DNA of 64,000 nt from Polytrichum commune (Eukaryota > Streptophyta > Polytrichopsida > Polytrichales > Polytrichaceae), in contig OX485804.1 of the NCBI GenBank assembly GCA_950295325.1, forward strand, positions 11,284,001-11,348,000, written 5' to 3'. Numbering within the stretch: the stretch's first letter is position 1; every line of letters begins with the position of its first letter. Below the pieces are notes generated by a model. The model saw only the letters and a program-made list of their open reading frames with translations, made no database searches and was not told the DNA's origin. This document shows positions 12,960 through 24,518 of this stretch, in pieces. Made by a program: the position numbers and the translations under genes.

Positions 12960-13850
12960 CAATGTTGCAGTTGCTTCAATTGGTCGGTGGCTTCAAGAGC
13001 ACCGACCGATTTGTAATGTTGTAGAGCATCTTTCTCCAGGCATGGAAATTCGCCTTCGTTGAATCCAGCTGTACGATAACAAAACGAGTCTCTTTTCGTG
13101 TAGGAGAGCGTTGATTTCGCTACATTTCGCGAAACCTGCGACCTGTCCGGGTGTGTTACAGCTTCGTTTGTGGTTTGCAATTGCGACTTGGTTCTAAACG
13201 CAGTCCCTCCCCTGTTGAATGCGATGCAGTAGAGCTTGCTTTGTTGGATGTGGAAGCAACTGTAGGACCATTGGTTTTCCAAATCAAGTCCGTAGGTGTT
13301 ATTGCTTATTCTTACTCTGTGTGTTCATTGCCATTGGTAAAGTTCAAATTACGAGCATATTTGAGCTTCGGAGCTTAGGCTGCAATGTTGTAGTTTCTTC
13401 AATTGGTCGGTGCAAGAGCACCGACCAATTTGTAATGTTGTAAAGCGTCTTTCTCCACGTCTGTAAGTTGGCTACTTTGTGGAATCCAGCTGTACGATAA
13501 AGAGTCGAGCCTCCTTTCGTGTAGTAGAGTGTTGATTTCACTACATTTTGCGAAATCTACAACCAGTCAGGATGTGTTGCAGCTTCTTTCAAGTTTGTAA
13601 TTGCGACTTGGTTCTTAATCAAGTCTTCCCCTGCTAAATGCGATGCATTAGAGTTTGCTTTGTCGGACGACACCACTTTGGAACATGTGCAGAGCTCCGG
13701 CTTGTTGACACAATATGGAATCAATTCTAGGACCACTGATTTCTCAAAGTAAGTGTGGAGGAGGTGTTGCTGGTTTCTTACTCTGTGTGTTCATTGATTT
13801 AGGTTAAGTTCAAACTAAGAGCTTATTTGAGCTTAGAAGCAGCAGAGCAG
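12960..13850. repeat. Tandem direct duplication, about 425-465 bp units, in the LEA2 leader
   Basis: Two diverged copies lie head to tail, about 12960-13380 and 13381-13850. Anchors include CAATTGGTCGGTG at 12977 and 13400, ATCCAGCTGTACGATAA, and the pair GTTCAAATTACGAGCATATTTG at 13341 against GTTCAAACTAAGAGCTTATT at 13808. The spacing grows from about 423 to about 467 because the second copy has an extra ~45 bp near 13670-13720. The block lies between the probable 5' UTR start and the coding exon, so it is either leader or first intron. Each copy carries a hairpin, described separately. Confidence 0.85.
13401..13430. repeat. Perfect 12-bp hairpin in the second duplicated unit
   Basis: AATTGGTCGGTG is followed by the 6-base loop CAAGAG and then CACCGACCAATT, a perfect inverted repeat. 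The first unit carries the same structure at 12978-13011 with a 10-base loop and one mismatch. If transcribed, both would fold into stable hairpins in the leader; whether they stay in the mature mRNA cannot be seen. Confidence 0.85.
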
Positions 13851-14465
13851 GGCTACACGACATCGTAACCCTCGAGAAGAGTTTGAGTGCGATTTTGGTA
13901 AGATTCTCTGGCATGCGACATGAAGTTCTTGAAAATTTGTCTTAGAATCATCTGGTTCCTGACAAAAGTGAATCTTCATTCAAACTTGCGCCTTAGTTAT
14001 TTGGAGACTATGTAGCGTTTGTGAGTTGCATGTAGTCATCTCCAGCTGTATACCCTGTGTGTGTAAATACAATAATTCAAATCCCCTAGAAGTGAATTAG
14101 AGAGTTTCCATTGGCTTTTTCCATTGTTTATTTTAACTACATTCTCAACCGTAGCTGTTGAACGCAAACAGGGAAGTTCATGCCTGATGTGTTTGGAGGT
14201 TGTCGATGTTTCTGGCATGTCTGGATGCAGAAATGTGACCAATACCTTAGTCTGTTCCAGCAGAGTAGTTCTATTTACAGTAGTGACCTACATCTATAGA
14301 TGATTGTGCTGTTAGAGGGATAAATTTGCATCCTTCTGAGAACACAATGTCACTCTAAGTTGAAATGAAGGATATGCAGCATGATAACTAATTGTGGTTT
14401 TGGTAGGTGCTTATCAAATTGGTTATTCAACTGCAGGAAAGAAAAGAAGAGGAACCTCAGGGACT

Positions 14466-16637
14466 ATGGAAGATCAGAGAGACACCACGGATGTGGAGGA
14501 AAGCCTCAGGGAAGTGTCTATTGAAGACAGGGGAACAAGGAACTCTCATAAAGGAGACGGGGAAGACAAGGATGAAGGTGGGGTTCTTGGTTTTTTCAAA
14601 GACGTTGGCAAGGCTATCGGTGGAGCTTTTAGCTGGGGAAAACCTGATGCTGATATCTCAGGCTTCCATCTCCCTGTCATCAACACACAGCGTGCCGAAG
14701 TCATCATTGATGTCCTCATCACTAACCCCAACCCCATCCCCATTCCTCTACTTGATATGATCTATGACATATCCAGCGATGGTCGCAAATTGTGCTCAGG
14801 CACCATTCCAGATGCTGGCACAGTTCATGCTCATGGATCAGAGACCATCAAGATCCCTCTGACACTCATCTACAAGGACATTGTGGATACCTTTGACGAT
14901 ATTGAGCCCGGTCAAATTATTCCTTATCTTGTAAAGGTTTGTGACTTACAAATTCTGGAGTTGGTCTTAGTCTTGTGGTTTGGAATTGTATAAATTCATA
15001 GGAGGAGTTGGTGACTTGAAAATGCTTTGGTCGTTTCATTTTTCCTGCCATCCTACATCTTCTCCACTTATGCATTAGATCCGCTCATTCATGAATCCAG
15101 GACAAAAGATGGTTTTTGTAATAATAATATTATTGTGTATTTAAACACTTTCTAAGTACCATGTTGTTGAAATTCTGTGATTCTCTCTCCTTTGGTTTTG
15201 TCCTGTTTTCAGGAACATATACGTAGATTATCCTGTTTCTTAAAAACTGCATCAAACTTGCTGTTTCTTCTTTGATAAGATGCAGTAGTCTAGACAGAAA
15301 TTTTCATGAAACTGACCAATCTGACTGTGATGTATATCTGGTGGGAATTGAAGGTGGCATTGGTTGCCGATGTCCCTGTTCTTGGAAGGCTCACCTTGCC
15401 TTTGGAGAAGAGAGGCGAGATTCCTATTCCTCACAAGCCAGATGTGGACTTGGAGAAAGTGGTGTGGGACCACCTTTCTATGGAAGAGACAGCTGCTACC
15501 TTGCATTTAAGCCTCAAGAATATGAATCACTTTGACATAGGTACAATCTACACATTTAGTGTTTAATCCTTGGTTCTTACAGACAAAGTTACATATCATG
15601 TTAAATAGTTCCTCTTCCTCTTTAATCAGTCATATAGAGTTACTACCGATAGTGATGATTGGTATATTGAAGATGTTATTGGTTAGTTAGAGAGAATCAG
15701 TTGATGCAATTGATTTGTATATCATCTAAGACTTGGTGTGTTGGTATTTCTTTGAAAGGGATCAATTCATTCAAGTATGATCTTCAACTTGCCAAGGTCA
15801 GCATTGGTGAAGCAAATCTTGAGCAAGCAACCACCGTGAAGGGTGATGACACTGGATTCTTGCAAGTTCCTATCAAATTCCGACCCAAAGACTTTGGTGG
15901 TGCACTGTGGGATATCATACGAGGAAGGGGCACTGGGTATGCAATGACAGGGAGCGTCGAGGTGGACACGCCCTTTGGACCCATGCATTTACCCTTCAGC
16001 AAATCTAGTGAGACAATTCTGAAGGGCAAAGATGAGGAGGTATACTTTTCTAATTTCTTTCTCTTGGTTTCTGCAGTCTATTTGAAATTCACATTTCATT
16101 GCTGGGAGAGTAATGGTGGGTCAGTACATCTACTGTTTTAGGAATTAAAGCCACCTTAGGCCTGCTTTACATGGGCCCAAGTTGTTGTCTCGATTTTGAG
16201 TTGACAAGCTTTCACATACATCAAACTTCTGAAAGCCTGACCGTTGAGAAGCTCCAATTGAGACAACATAGTATACAGTAGTGAGGTGTCAACCCGTGAT
16301 AGCAAGGTGAAAAATGGTTCTTAAGTTGGAAGATCTAATGATAAGTCAAATATGTCCCATAAAACGAAAGCTCAAACTTGTTGCAGTTCTAAGCTTGTTC
16401 CGAGTACATTTGACTTTGCGATTTCCATCGAGGCATCAACAAATCACTCTTTTTACACAAAGAGGTTTGATATCTCGTTTTGGGAGCTTCACCAAACGAA
16501 AGACCATTCTTTTCAGGTCTTAGACTCTTATTTACTCAATTGAGACAGCATAAAGTGGGTCTAAATCCTCGAATGATCGCATACTAAGAGGGAGACAGAG
16601 TTACTCATTATATTGGTGTAGTGTTCTGCAGGATTGA
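14466..16637 (+). CDS. LEA group 2 protein with two WHy domains, 314 aa
   Basis: Late embryogenesis abundant (LEA2) proteins are ordered beta-sandwich proteins linked to dehydration and stress tolerance. Coding exons are 14466-14936, 15354-15540, 15759-16039 and 16632-16637 (GAT TGA), with phases 0, 1 and 0 and all introns GT-AG. The ATG is preceded by an acceptor CTGCAG at about 14436, so a 5' UTR intron is likely. Residues 1-40 are acidic and hydrophilic, then GGVLGFFKDVGKAIGGAF. The first WHy domain spans about 62-175 with the hallmark NPNPIPIP (87-94). The second begins near 187 and includes TLHLSLKNMNHFDIG, FRPKDFGGALWDIIRGRGTG and DVDTPFG-like EVDTPFGPM. No signal peptide or membrane helix is visible, so a cytosolic protein is expected. 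Length and order match the plant two-domain LEA2 type (Arabidopsis At2g44060 class). The last exon adds only one residue before the stop. The gene is convergent with the potassium transporter. Confidence 0.93.
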
Positions 16638-17092
16638 CAGAATGGAGCTCATCCAAGCAACCTTTGAATCCTTTGTTTGGAAATTTCACTTGTATTCTTT
16701 GTTGTATTCATGTACCAGCTCCTGTGAAAGGCCTATCTCCAGAGCTCCTGTTATTTTGTTCATACCTATGTATAAACTGTCTTGGGCTGGGTTCAGTAAT
16801 TTAAAGTGATCACATGCACTCTCCTAGTGATACATGCTATTTCATTAGGAGTGGTTCATTGCATCAAAGTATGTATCTCGGCATGGAGCACTTGAACTAA
16901 AAGAGAACCTCTTGGGCTTTTTCATGAAAGGTCCAAGAGGCCCATTCTGAGAGGTTCAAAGTGTTAAAAGTGAATTAATCTAAATTTAGCATGTATTGCT
17001 TCCCCATCGAGCATACATACATGATATGAACTATAAAGAGATCCATGATTGTATAGACGACCTAGATTAAAAGACAATAATACACTAGACAG
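16638..17092. other. 3' UTR of the LEA2 gene and short spacer
   Basis: The first ~160 bases contain long T-rich stretches (TTGTATTCTTTGTTGTATTC) as in plant 3' UTRs; a poly(A) signal was not pinned down. Nothing else is seen before the foldback element. Confidence 0.45.
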
Positions 17093-17715
17093 CAGTGTCT
17101 GGGGAGGTTTTTGGGCATAATTGGTCAAAATCCTAGTGTTTCTGAGGCCAACCAGTTACATGTTGTGATCGTTTGGTTTTTCTTTCGTTATGTTGAGGTA
17201 TATTCCATAAATTCCTCTAAAATGATCCATAATTTTCCTGAAGTCTTGCACTTCTAGCGGTTATTTCTCAAACTCAACTGGTTCTCCTCGTTCATTGATA
17301 GACAGCAAATGTTTCTGTCATTCCTCGCCAGGGTTTGTATGCCATTCGTGGAATCTGTCCAGACCTTTGAATGGCAACCATCCACGGGTTTGTGCACCGT
17401 TGGGGCAATAGAACTGAACGTTCTTTTTGCCAATTGAAGCAAACGCACTTCATTAATTTATCTTTCTTCATTAACTTACATTAAGGTATTGTTCCCCAGA
17501 AACTAGGCTTAGGGAGAACCGGCGGTTAGTTACAGATGAACCTGTTGAAGTTCGTGAGTCCAGGAGAATTACCGATCATTTTAGACGAATCTAAAGAATA
17601 TACCTCAAATGAATAAAGCAAACCCGGAAGATGTCAACATGTAACCGGTTGGATTTCACTAGGAAACACTAGGATCTTGACTGAATGACTATGCCCAAAA
17701 ACTTCCCGGGCACTG
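17093..17715. mobile_element. Foldback element with about 200-bp inverted arms
   Basis: The left arm (17093 to about 17290) is the inverse of the right arm (about 17524-17715). Its outer end CAGTGTCTGGGGAGGTTTTT pairs with the inverse of the right end, which reads CAGTGCCCGGGAAGTTTTTG. Similarity continues inward through CCTAGTGTTTCTGAG, GAGGTATATTCC, AATGATCC and ATTTCTCAAACTCAAC. The two arms are separated by about 235 bp of unrelated sequence without coding capacity. A solo arm lies at 48861-49056. No target duplication is evident at the ends. The CAGTG termini recall CACTA-type ends but do not prove it; a decayed non-autonomous TIR transposon is the simplest reading, and a hairpin RNA source is possible. 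Confidence 0.8.
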
Positions 17716-19014
17716 TACTACACTCCCTGTGAATGACTAGGTGTCGGTGTTCTCTTCATTGGAAAGGAAAGGGACACCTAATGAAGTTGATACATAAGCG
17801 GTTTCTGAATCTTTGAAGTCCTAGATTTTGAATAATGTAGGGAGGAAAACACACACTATTGAAAGTAATGGTTGGAAGGGAGCGACTATGAGAATTTGAC
17901 CTACAACTGTTCATGGTTGTTAATTGAAACCTCGGTCAACCCCTCCAGATCATAGACCTCTCCAAATCACACAGTTGTGAAAGCAGCTCAAGTCAAATTG
18001 TCAGAAGCATTTCCGATCTCATACAACAACAAAACTAACTACCAACCTCGTTGTCCATCTGACGTAATCTCATTCCTGGTCAGTTTCAATAATTTAAACC
18101 CTTATATCCCAAGAGGCCCGTTTTGGGCCTACAAATGACTGAAGTCAAATGCATGCGGGAGGAAGGTCACAATAGGTAACATTCCATTTCTCATGCAATT
18201 TTCTTGTCAATGGCGATGATCTCGTTTCAATATGGTTTTTCACAAGAGATTTTCAAAGTCAAGAATGAGTTTACTTTTTCCTTTGTTGATATAGTAATAT
18301 CATTATTTTGATTGAGAAGTGTCAATTCCTATGGACTCTTCTTCTTACCTCAAATATAATCTTGAAAGTTTGGACTAAAACTTTATTGCATATCTCAATT
18401 TCTTGAAGTTTGATGATTCTAAATCGATTATCAACAATATTGATGTGATCTTATAGTCAATACCAACAGCTGTACAATAGACATTGAGCTCTAGAAAGCT
18501 TACTTTTAGATGATCTAATGATACCACAATATGGTTCAAAATGGAATGACAAATTGGAGCCATTTTGTCTGGAACGGGAACTTTTACATATCATCAGAGC
18601 TGATTATCAACTCTGAGCCAATAGTACACTCTTTTTCCTAGGACAAATAAACATGAAATCGATATGGAGACTATTTGCACAGCTCTTTATTATGTGCAAG
18701 TGCATGTACTCATGCTTTGAAGATAGCTAAAACAAAAAGCAGTAAGTAATAACCAAATCTCGACAAATGGAGGCATATAAGCTTCTACCAATCTCGTAGA
18801 GTGTGCAAACCTCAAGATAATGAAGCATACTGATATTCAACCCTTATCTCTCCACTCTACTTTCTGGGACAAACAATCATAAAGACAGTATACAGGCTAT
18901 CGGCGCAGCTGATTATTATGTGCAAGTAACTGCACGTAATCGAAAAAATTGAAGTATGAAAAAACGCAAAAGCAAAAATAAAATCTCGACAAACAGAGGG
19001 GTATAGCGCTTCTA
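17716..19014. other. Gene-free spacer, 3' side of the potassium transporter
   Basis: No coding exon. Two related AT-rich segments at about 18640-18800 and 18860-19010 share phrases (GGACAAATAAACATGAAATCGATATGG against GGGACAAACAATCATAAAGACAG, both followed by TATTATGTGCAAGT, CTACCAATCTCGTAGAG against CTATCAAATCTCATAAAG), so the end of the transporter gene appears to be tandemly duplicated by about 230 bp into its 3' flank. Confidence 0.6.
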
Positions 19015-19060
19015 TCAAATCTCATAAAGCATGCCAACCTCAAGATAATTTGCTGGTGGA
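18655..19060. repeat. Tandem duplication of the 3' end of the transporter gene
   Basis: The segment containing the last codons and 3' flank of the transporter (around 18870-19050) has a diverged copy directly beyond it (around 18630-18830). Shared landmarks are GCACAGCT followed by TTTATTATGTGCAAGT / GATTATTATGTGCAAGT, AAAACGCAAAAGCA / AAAACAAAAAGCAG, TCTCGACAAA, and GCATGCCAACCTCAAGATAA / GTGTGCAAACCTCAAGATAA. The copy therefore includes a decayed version of the C-terminal codons. Spacing is about 230-240 bp. Confidence 0.65.
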
Positions 19061-22000
19061 ATGTGAAGCTCCTTAATCGCAGACCTGCAGACAATTCGGA
19101 GAAAGGCGTATCCCTTGTTGATTGCCAGCCGTTCAAGCCAATTAGTGCCGCCCCTTGTGCGGACAGTGACCTTGCCGACAACATACACAGGATCGTGCTC
19201 GCAGGCTCTCCCAAGCTCCACCAGATCTTCCATATTATGTGCAGCAATCGAGCGTTGCAATGATGGGTTCCGGGACTCCACGGCGGTAGGCTCAGGCTCG
19301 GTTTCAAGGTATGCTTTCAAGCTCTGAATCATCTGCTTCCTGTATTCCCCATCCTTGTAGTCAAGGACGTCTTGGTAGCCATACCGAACGACACAACGGT
19401 AAACTCCTTTGAACCCGACACGTCCGACGTAAAACCGCTCCTCCGGCACCACCGTCCGCACTGGCAGGTGCCTGATTGTTGTCAAGACGAGCACTTGGTG
19501 TAGTGTTCGAACGTTCCTCACATAGTGAGTGATGATGGGCGGGATGCCATGCGCTAGGTCACTGTAAAAGAAGCATATGCCCGGTACTCGCTGCGTCCCT
19601 GAACTCGAAAGCAGGGAACCCAAGCAGTCGAGACTCATCTTGTGATTCATCTCGTACCTGTACTTTTTGCGCCGACCATAATTCCAGCACAAACTGATCG
19701 TGAGAAAGAAACAAGCTGTTGCAAATGGGACCCAGCCACCCTGTGGGACCTTGTTCAAAACTGCTGTAAAGTAAACGCCTTCGATAGTTCCGTAGACGGA
19801 TAAGAACAACAAAGCCACAGGCCATGGAAGTTTCCACACGAGAAGCATCACAATTGTCACCAAGGTGGTGGTTATGAACATTACTCCCACCACCGCTACA
19901 CCTGAGATACACATAGAATTATGAATGTCAAGTTCACAGTATGACCATAGAGATGTGAGCTGATAGTAAACCACCTTCCAATTCCCCCGGCACACACTCT
20001 GAGTTGCAGCAACAACAAATCATAGGGTTATATTGAAGCAGGGGGTGAACTAGATACCCAATTTTCAGGAACATCCTTGCAGGAGCTTCAGAAATCAAGT
20101 AAAGCTTTTGATATCATAGACGCATATGCACTCCGGCACGTGTTAATTGCAAATATCTGGGAATTTGTGGCCCAAGTATTGAGGTATTCAACAATTATTT
20201 CTCCTCATATCCATGTGATTTGTGCTACACAAGTTCGGCTAGATTATGGATAAAGTCGTTGATAGTTCTGCAATCAAGTTTTCGAATACTGAACTGATGT
20301 CTTTCAGAATATGGCGCAGATTAACATAAAAGTTGACAACCTTGTAGGATACTCTCACCACCAACTTACAGAATCTCCAATTAATCTTCTAAGTAGGTGA
20401 TAAGTCTATAACTTGTCAAATTTTAAACTTAAGAAACTTACCAAACGCATTGCCAATTTGAGCTGCATTCTGGAATCCAATAATCACTGCGACACATAGA
20501 GCCATAAGAATATAGTTGACCTCCGGAGAGTAAACCTGGCCTTCCTGGTCTGGAGACGTGTGCACCATTGTAACGCGTGGAAAACATCCTAGTGACATAG
20601 ATTGCTTTATAATAGAGAAAGTTGCAGTTATGAGCGATTGGCTGGCCACTATGGCTGCCAATGTTGCAACCACAAACATGGGCCAATACACCGAGTGAGG
20701 GACGCCCTTGAAAAAGGCATTCTGGTGATCCCCCGGGTGTTTGATCAAATATGCAGTCTCCCCAGCATATGTGAGGATAGCTGATGGATAGACGAGGCAC
20801 ACAAATGCGATCTGCACACATCAAAGGGAATAGACTGAGCACATGCATACAGTGTTGTTGAAGCTCGTACAATCTCCAGGTCCCCATCATAAATAGCCTA
20901 CACTACTTGAGTTGACTGATTAATGAATGAAACTTTATCTAAAAACATAATTCACCTATCTTAACTTTTAGAACAGAAATGTCTTGCAGCATACATTACA
21001 TAGCTGATGACATTAACAATTCAAAAGCAAAAAACTGTGAAAATCAATTACCTGAATTGACCTTTTGTTGAAATGGCCTAGGTCAGCGAACGCAGCCTCC
21101 GCACCTACCAATAAGATACACAAACAAGTCAACCACAAACACATGCCAAAACACAAGGAGAAAGTGCAGGTGGAACACAGCATGGTCAGCACATTATATC
21201 TCAACAGCCAAGCACAGCCCTTTCTACCAATTCTACTAATACACTAATTCTACACAATTCTGATCAACGCATTTCATTTTCAAAGAGTTACTTGAATCTA
21301 GAACGCTGTAGGTGATGCAGAAATAAATTGGTCATAAAGGCGACCTTGTCTAACCTAACTGCTGCATCAATAAGGAGATATGACAAAAACTAGAAGTGGA
21401 ACCAACTCATAAAAGACGGAAGGCAGCAGGATCAAGGCAAATATAGATTAGATAGAAGTCCATGTGAGTTATAACCCTCAAGAGATACCTGTGATGCAAA
21501 GCACAACACCTCCAAGTGCCACCCAGCCTTTCTTTTGATTTCGGATAAAGTACTCAAAGATGTAGTGAGGAGAAATGGCTTTGAAGACAGCAGGATAATG
21601 CGTCACAATATTGTAAACCCCAATACATGGGGTTGAGAGAAACCACATAAGCATTATTGGTGAGAACATGAAACCAATGCGATGTGTTCCAAATTGCTGC
21701 AGCAGAAACAACAGTACCAAGATGGCTGCTGATACCCAAGTTACGACAGCTGCCCCAAGATCACAAAAACAAGTTTAGATCAACTATGGGCCTCATGGAT
21801 ATCTGATATTCAACAACATAGAAGAAGATCATAAACAATCATTACATAGAGACTGTTATTATGACCTGAAATAAGTAGAATGTTAGTCTTAGGTCCTCAT
21901 CTGTACAATAAATTAAAAACCACAGGAGAATCTCTTGACCTGCCTATTACTTGCATACTTTTGAAAGAAATGGTTTTAAGTGTCACTTGCTACTCACAGC

Positions 22001-23763
22001 TATGGATGGATGGATTCTCGCTTTGAATTCCTGCCATGGCTGATAAAACTGGGAAGTAGAGACAAAGAAATCAAGTCATTTACTGGATATTCACATAACC
22101 ATCCCAAATACAGCTCTCCAAGATCCTTGGGCCAAACAACTCAAATTTACAAGCATGAGTTAGATTTCCACCTGAAATTGCAGGGGTAAGTATGCCATCG
22201 CCAATGACCAAGCAGGTCCCAAGCATAACAAATAAGAACAAGACAAACTTGACACTTTTCTTATTTTCCAGGAATGCACGCAGTCTATTGGCCACACAGC
22301 CATCGCTGAACCTGGCCCCTTCATTGATGTCATTTCCCACTTCATCAGTGGTCTTGTTGGGTAAATCCTCAAGTCTCTGACCAAGATTGATATTCTTGCA
22401 TAAGAGAGAGTACAGTGCAAATGTTCCTCCTGATCAACCAACCTGGTGGTGTGAGTTGAATATGAATTGCAACTACCAAACAATATGGAATACATGTGCG
22501 GCCCATTGATGAAGTTATATGAGGAGATTCATTTACTGAAGTGGCAGCCCTGAAATTTAGTGAGAGAGATATTCAAATATTTGTAGTAGTAAATAAGCAG
22601 TGGGGATACTGTGAAATCAGTCTTCCATTTGAAATCTTCCCTCAAATTTACTACATGTGCTTAAATATAACTTAGTGAAAATCTCTGAGCAGGTTCCCAG
22701 GATCCAAGTGTGGTATCCGAGTAAAAATACCAGTAAGCTCTATTGCAACTGGTGGACAACAATACATATAAGAGCAGTAGATGATGTTTTACCTTCGCCA
22801 TGGTCATCAGCATTTATTATTATGAATCCATACTTCAGTAAACCAACTAGTGTCTGCGTCCAGAATATGAGACTCATTACGCCTAGGAAGTCCTGCTCAA
22901 TGGGATCTGCTATCTGGATAGATGGCCACACATACAGTGGAGAGGTTCCCAAGCCTCCAAACACAACACCTAGTGTCTGATAGGCCAATACTATTGTTCC
23001 CCACTTGCTGTAGTCCTGCATCCCAGTCAAATGAAACTCAAGACACCTTCAAAGATGCAGATTCTCAAATACTCTCTTCACTGTAGATTCTCTTACTTTC
23101 TGTACAACATAAACTAGTCTTAATAACCCTTCAAAACAATGTTGGTTCACATACGCCAAAGCCCATGAGTATTCAACAAAAAGAAATTCAAAGATGACAA
23201 TGTCACCTTTAATACAACACTAGCTCCAGACTATTGCATGGTGCAAAACAACTAATGCTTGTCATATTCCAAATCGTTCTGCACAATGATAGAAGCCTCT
23301 AAAGTGATTTTGACTCGTACGTAAACATATACACCATAATGCCTTCATGACAGAACTGTGTTTTAGTTGCAAGAGAACCATGATACACTGTGGGTTAATT
23401 TTTAGGAACATTACAAGTTGAGACTCCATTCCTCAGTACTTTCTGCTGCCTAAATATTTACATATACCACTGTAGGGAAAAAGAGACACGGACCTTTTTG
23501 TCAGGATGAACCGGTGCCAAATGTGCCTTGAAGCGTACATCTGAAACTGCTCTCCGCAGGCGAAACTGCTTAGATTTCAAATCCATGAACTTTCCTGACT
23601 CCCCTTCTGAAAAGTCAAGTTCCATTCCACCTTGGTCATCCTTCAAATAATTCATAACCATGTCTGTTGAATCACGAGTATGAACATTCCTCTCATGTTC
23701 TTCAACATGCAAACATCCTCCATTTAAGGTGCCCAGCTCCAGATCTTTATCTATTTCCCTCAT
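19015..23763 (-). CDS. KUP/HAK/KT-family potassium transporter, 790 aa
   Basis: Proton-coupled K+ uptake carrier of plant plasma or internal membranes. Eight coding exons (transcript order): 23494-23763, 22793-23015, 22172-22429, 21998-22048, 21489-21749, 21052-21104, 20442-20811, 19015-19901. All introns are GT-AG and all phases close. The start is the only in-frame ATG before [11 protein letters not shown]; 30 bases upstream there is no ATG. Residues 1-90 are an acidic soluble N-terminus. About twelve membrane segments follow; family marks are [16 protein letters not shown] (105-120), [17 protein letters not shown] (~157-173), [75 protein letters not shown] and the C-terminal [10 protein letters not shown]. 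Length matches plant members (700-850 aa). In the first-helix signature, GVVYGDLGTSPLY in most members, the Asp is Gly111 (codon at 22953-22955). Otherwise intact, no stop or shift. Convergent with LEA2. Confidence 0.95.
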
Positions 23764-24518
23764 GGTCCCCAACCCCCAAGGCCGCCAGAAACACAAACCA
23801 GAAAAGGTTGATAGATGTAAGCACCCAGAGCAGATCTGCTAGTAGTTCGGATCCATTTCACATTAAAAATTTGCAGCTTCTAGACCAGTATAATCTTGCA
23901 GCTGCTCACCAGAGCGTCTTGGAAGGTATGATGATCAAAAACATATTGTCTCCAAACTTACTATGCATTTATTGCATGCAGACGACTTGGTGGGTCCCAG
24001 GAGCAAAGGGCAAGGGAACAAGAGCCTTTTGATCGGGCAGAAAGTACCAAGCCCCAGTCAAGAAGAATTCGCTTTACTGCCCCCCACGGTAAGCTCTTTC
24101 TCTGCCTGCATTTGCAATAATATTATTGGACGCTAAATTCTCAATTCTTTGTCCACAGGGGAAACTCTATGTCCCAATACAGACAAGTGTCTCCGACTTT
24201 TATCCTCCAGATCATGTAATACCAGGCTCGCTTACCAAGTACCTCCTCCGGCGGACGAACGCTTGCTTCGCTGTTGAGATGATCCTAGCTTCCTTGACAG
24301 TATCAGGATTGGGATTGGCCGATGAGCAAAGCACCAATCACTCTGGAACTTCGTTGTAATTATCCCTGCCATCCTTGATTCACTCTCGTGAGCTCTTAAC
24401 ATGTGCGTGTGTGAGATTGCCAGAGATAGAGAGAGATTGGGGATGAATCCTCCTCTTCCTCAAACCTAGTGGTCCCCCACTAAATAAGGAATTTTACAAG
24501 GAATTTCGTAGCAGAAGA
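23764..24518. other. 5' region of the potassium transporter
   Basis: Contains the leader and promoter of the minus-strand transporter. Acceptor-like and CA/CT-rich patches suggest a 5' UTR intron, but no exact untranslated exon could be fixed. The open stretches here on either strand have no recognised motif. Confidence 0.4.

Noticed and set aside
19063-19327. Open frames on + across the last exon of the potassium transporter
   Set aside because: Shadows of the well-supported minus-strand exon.
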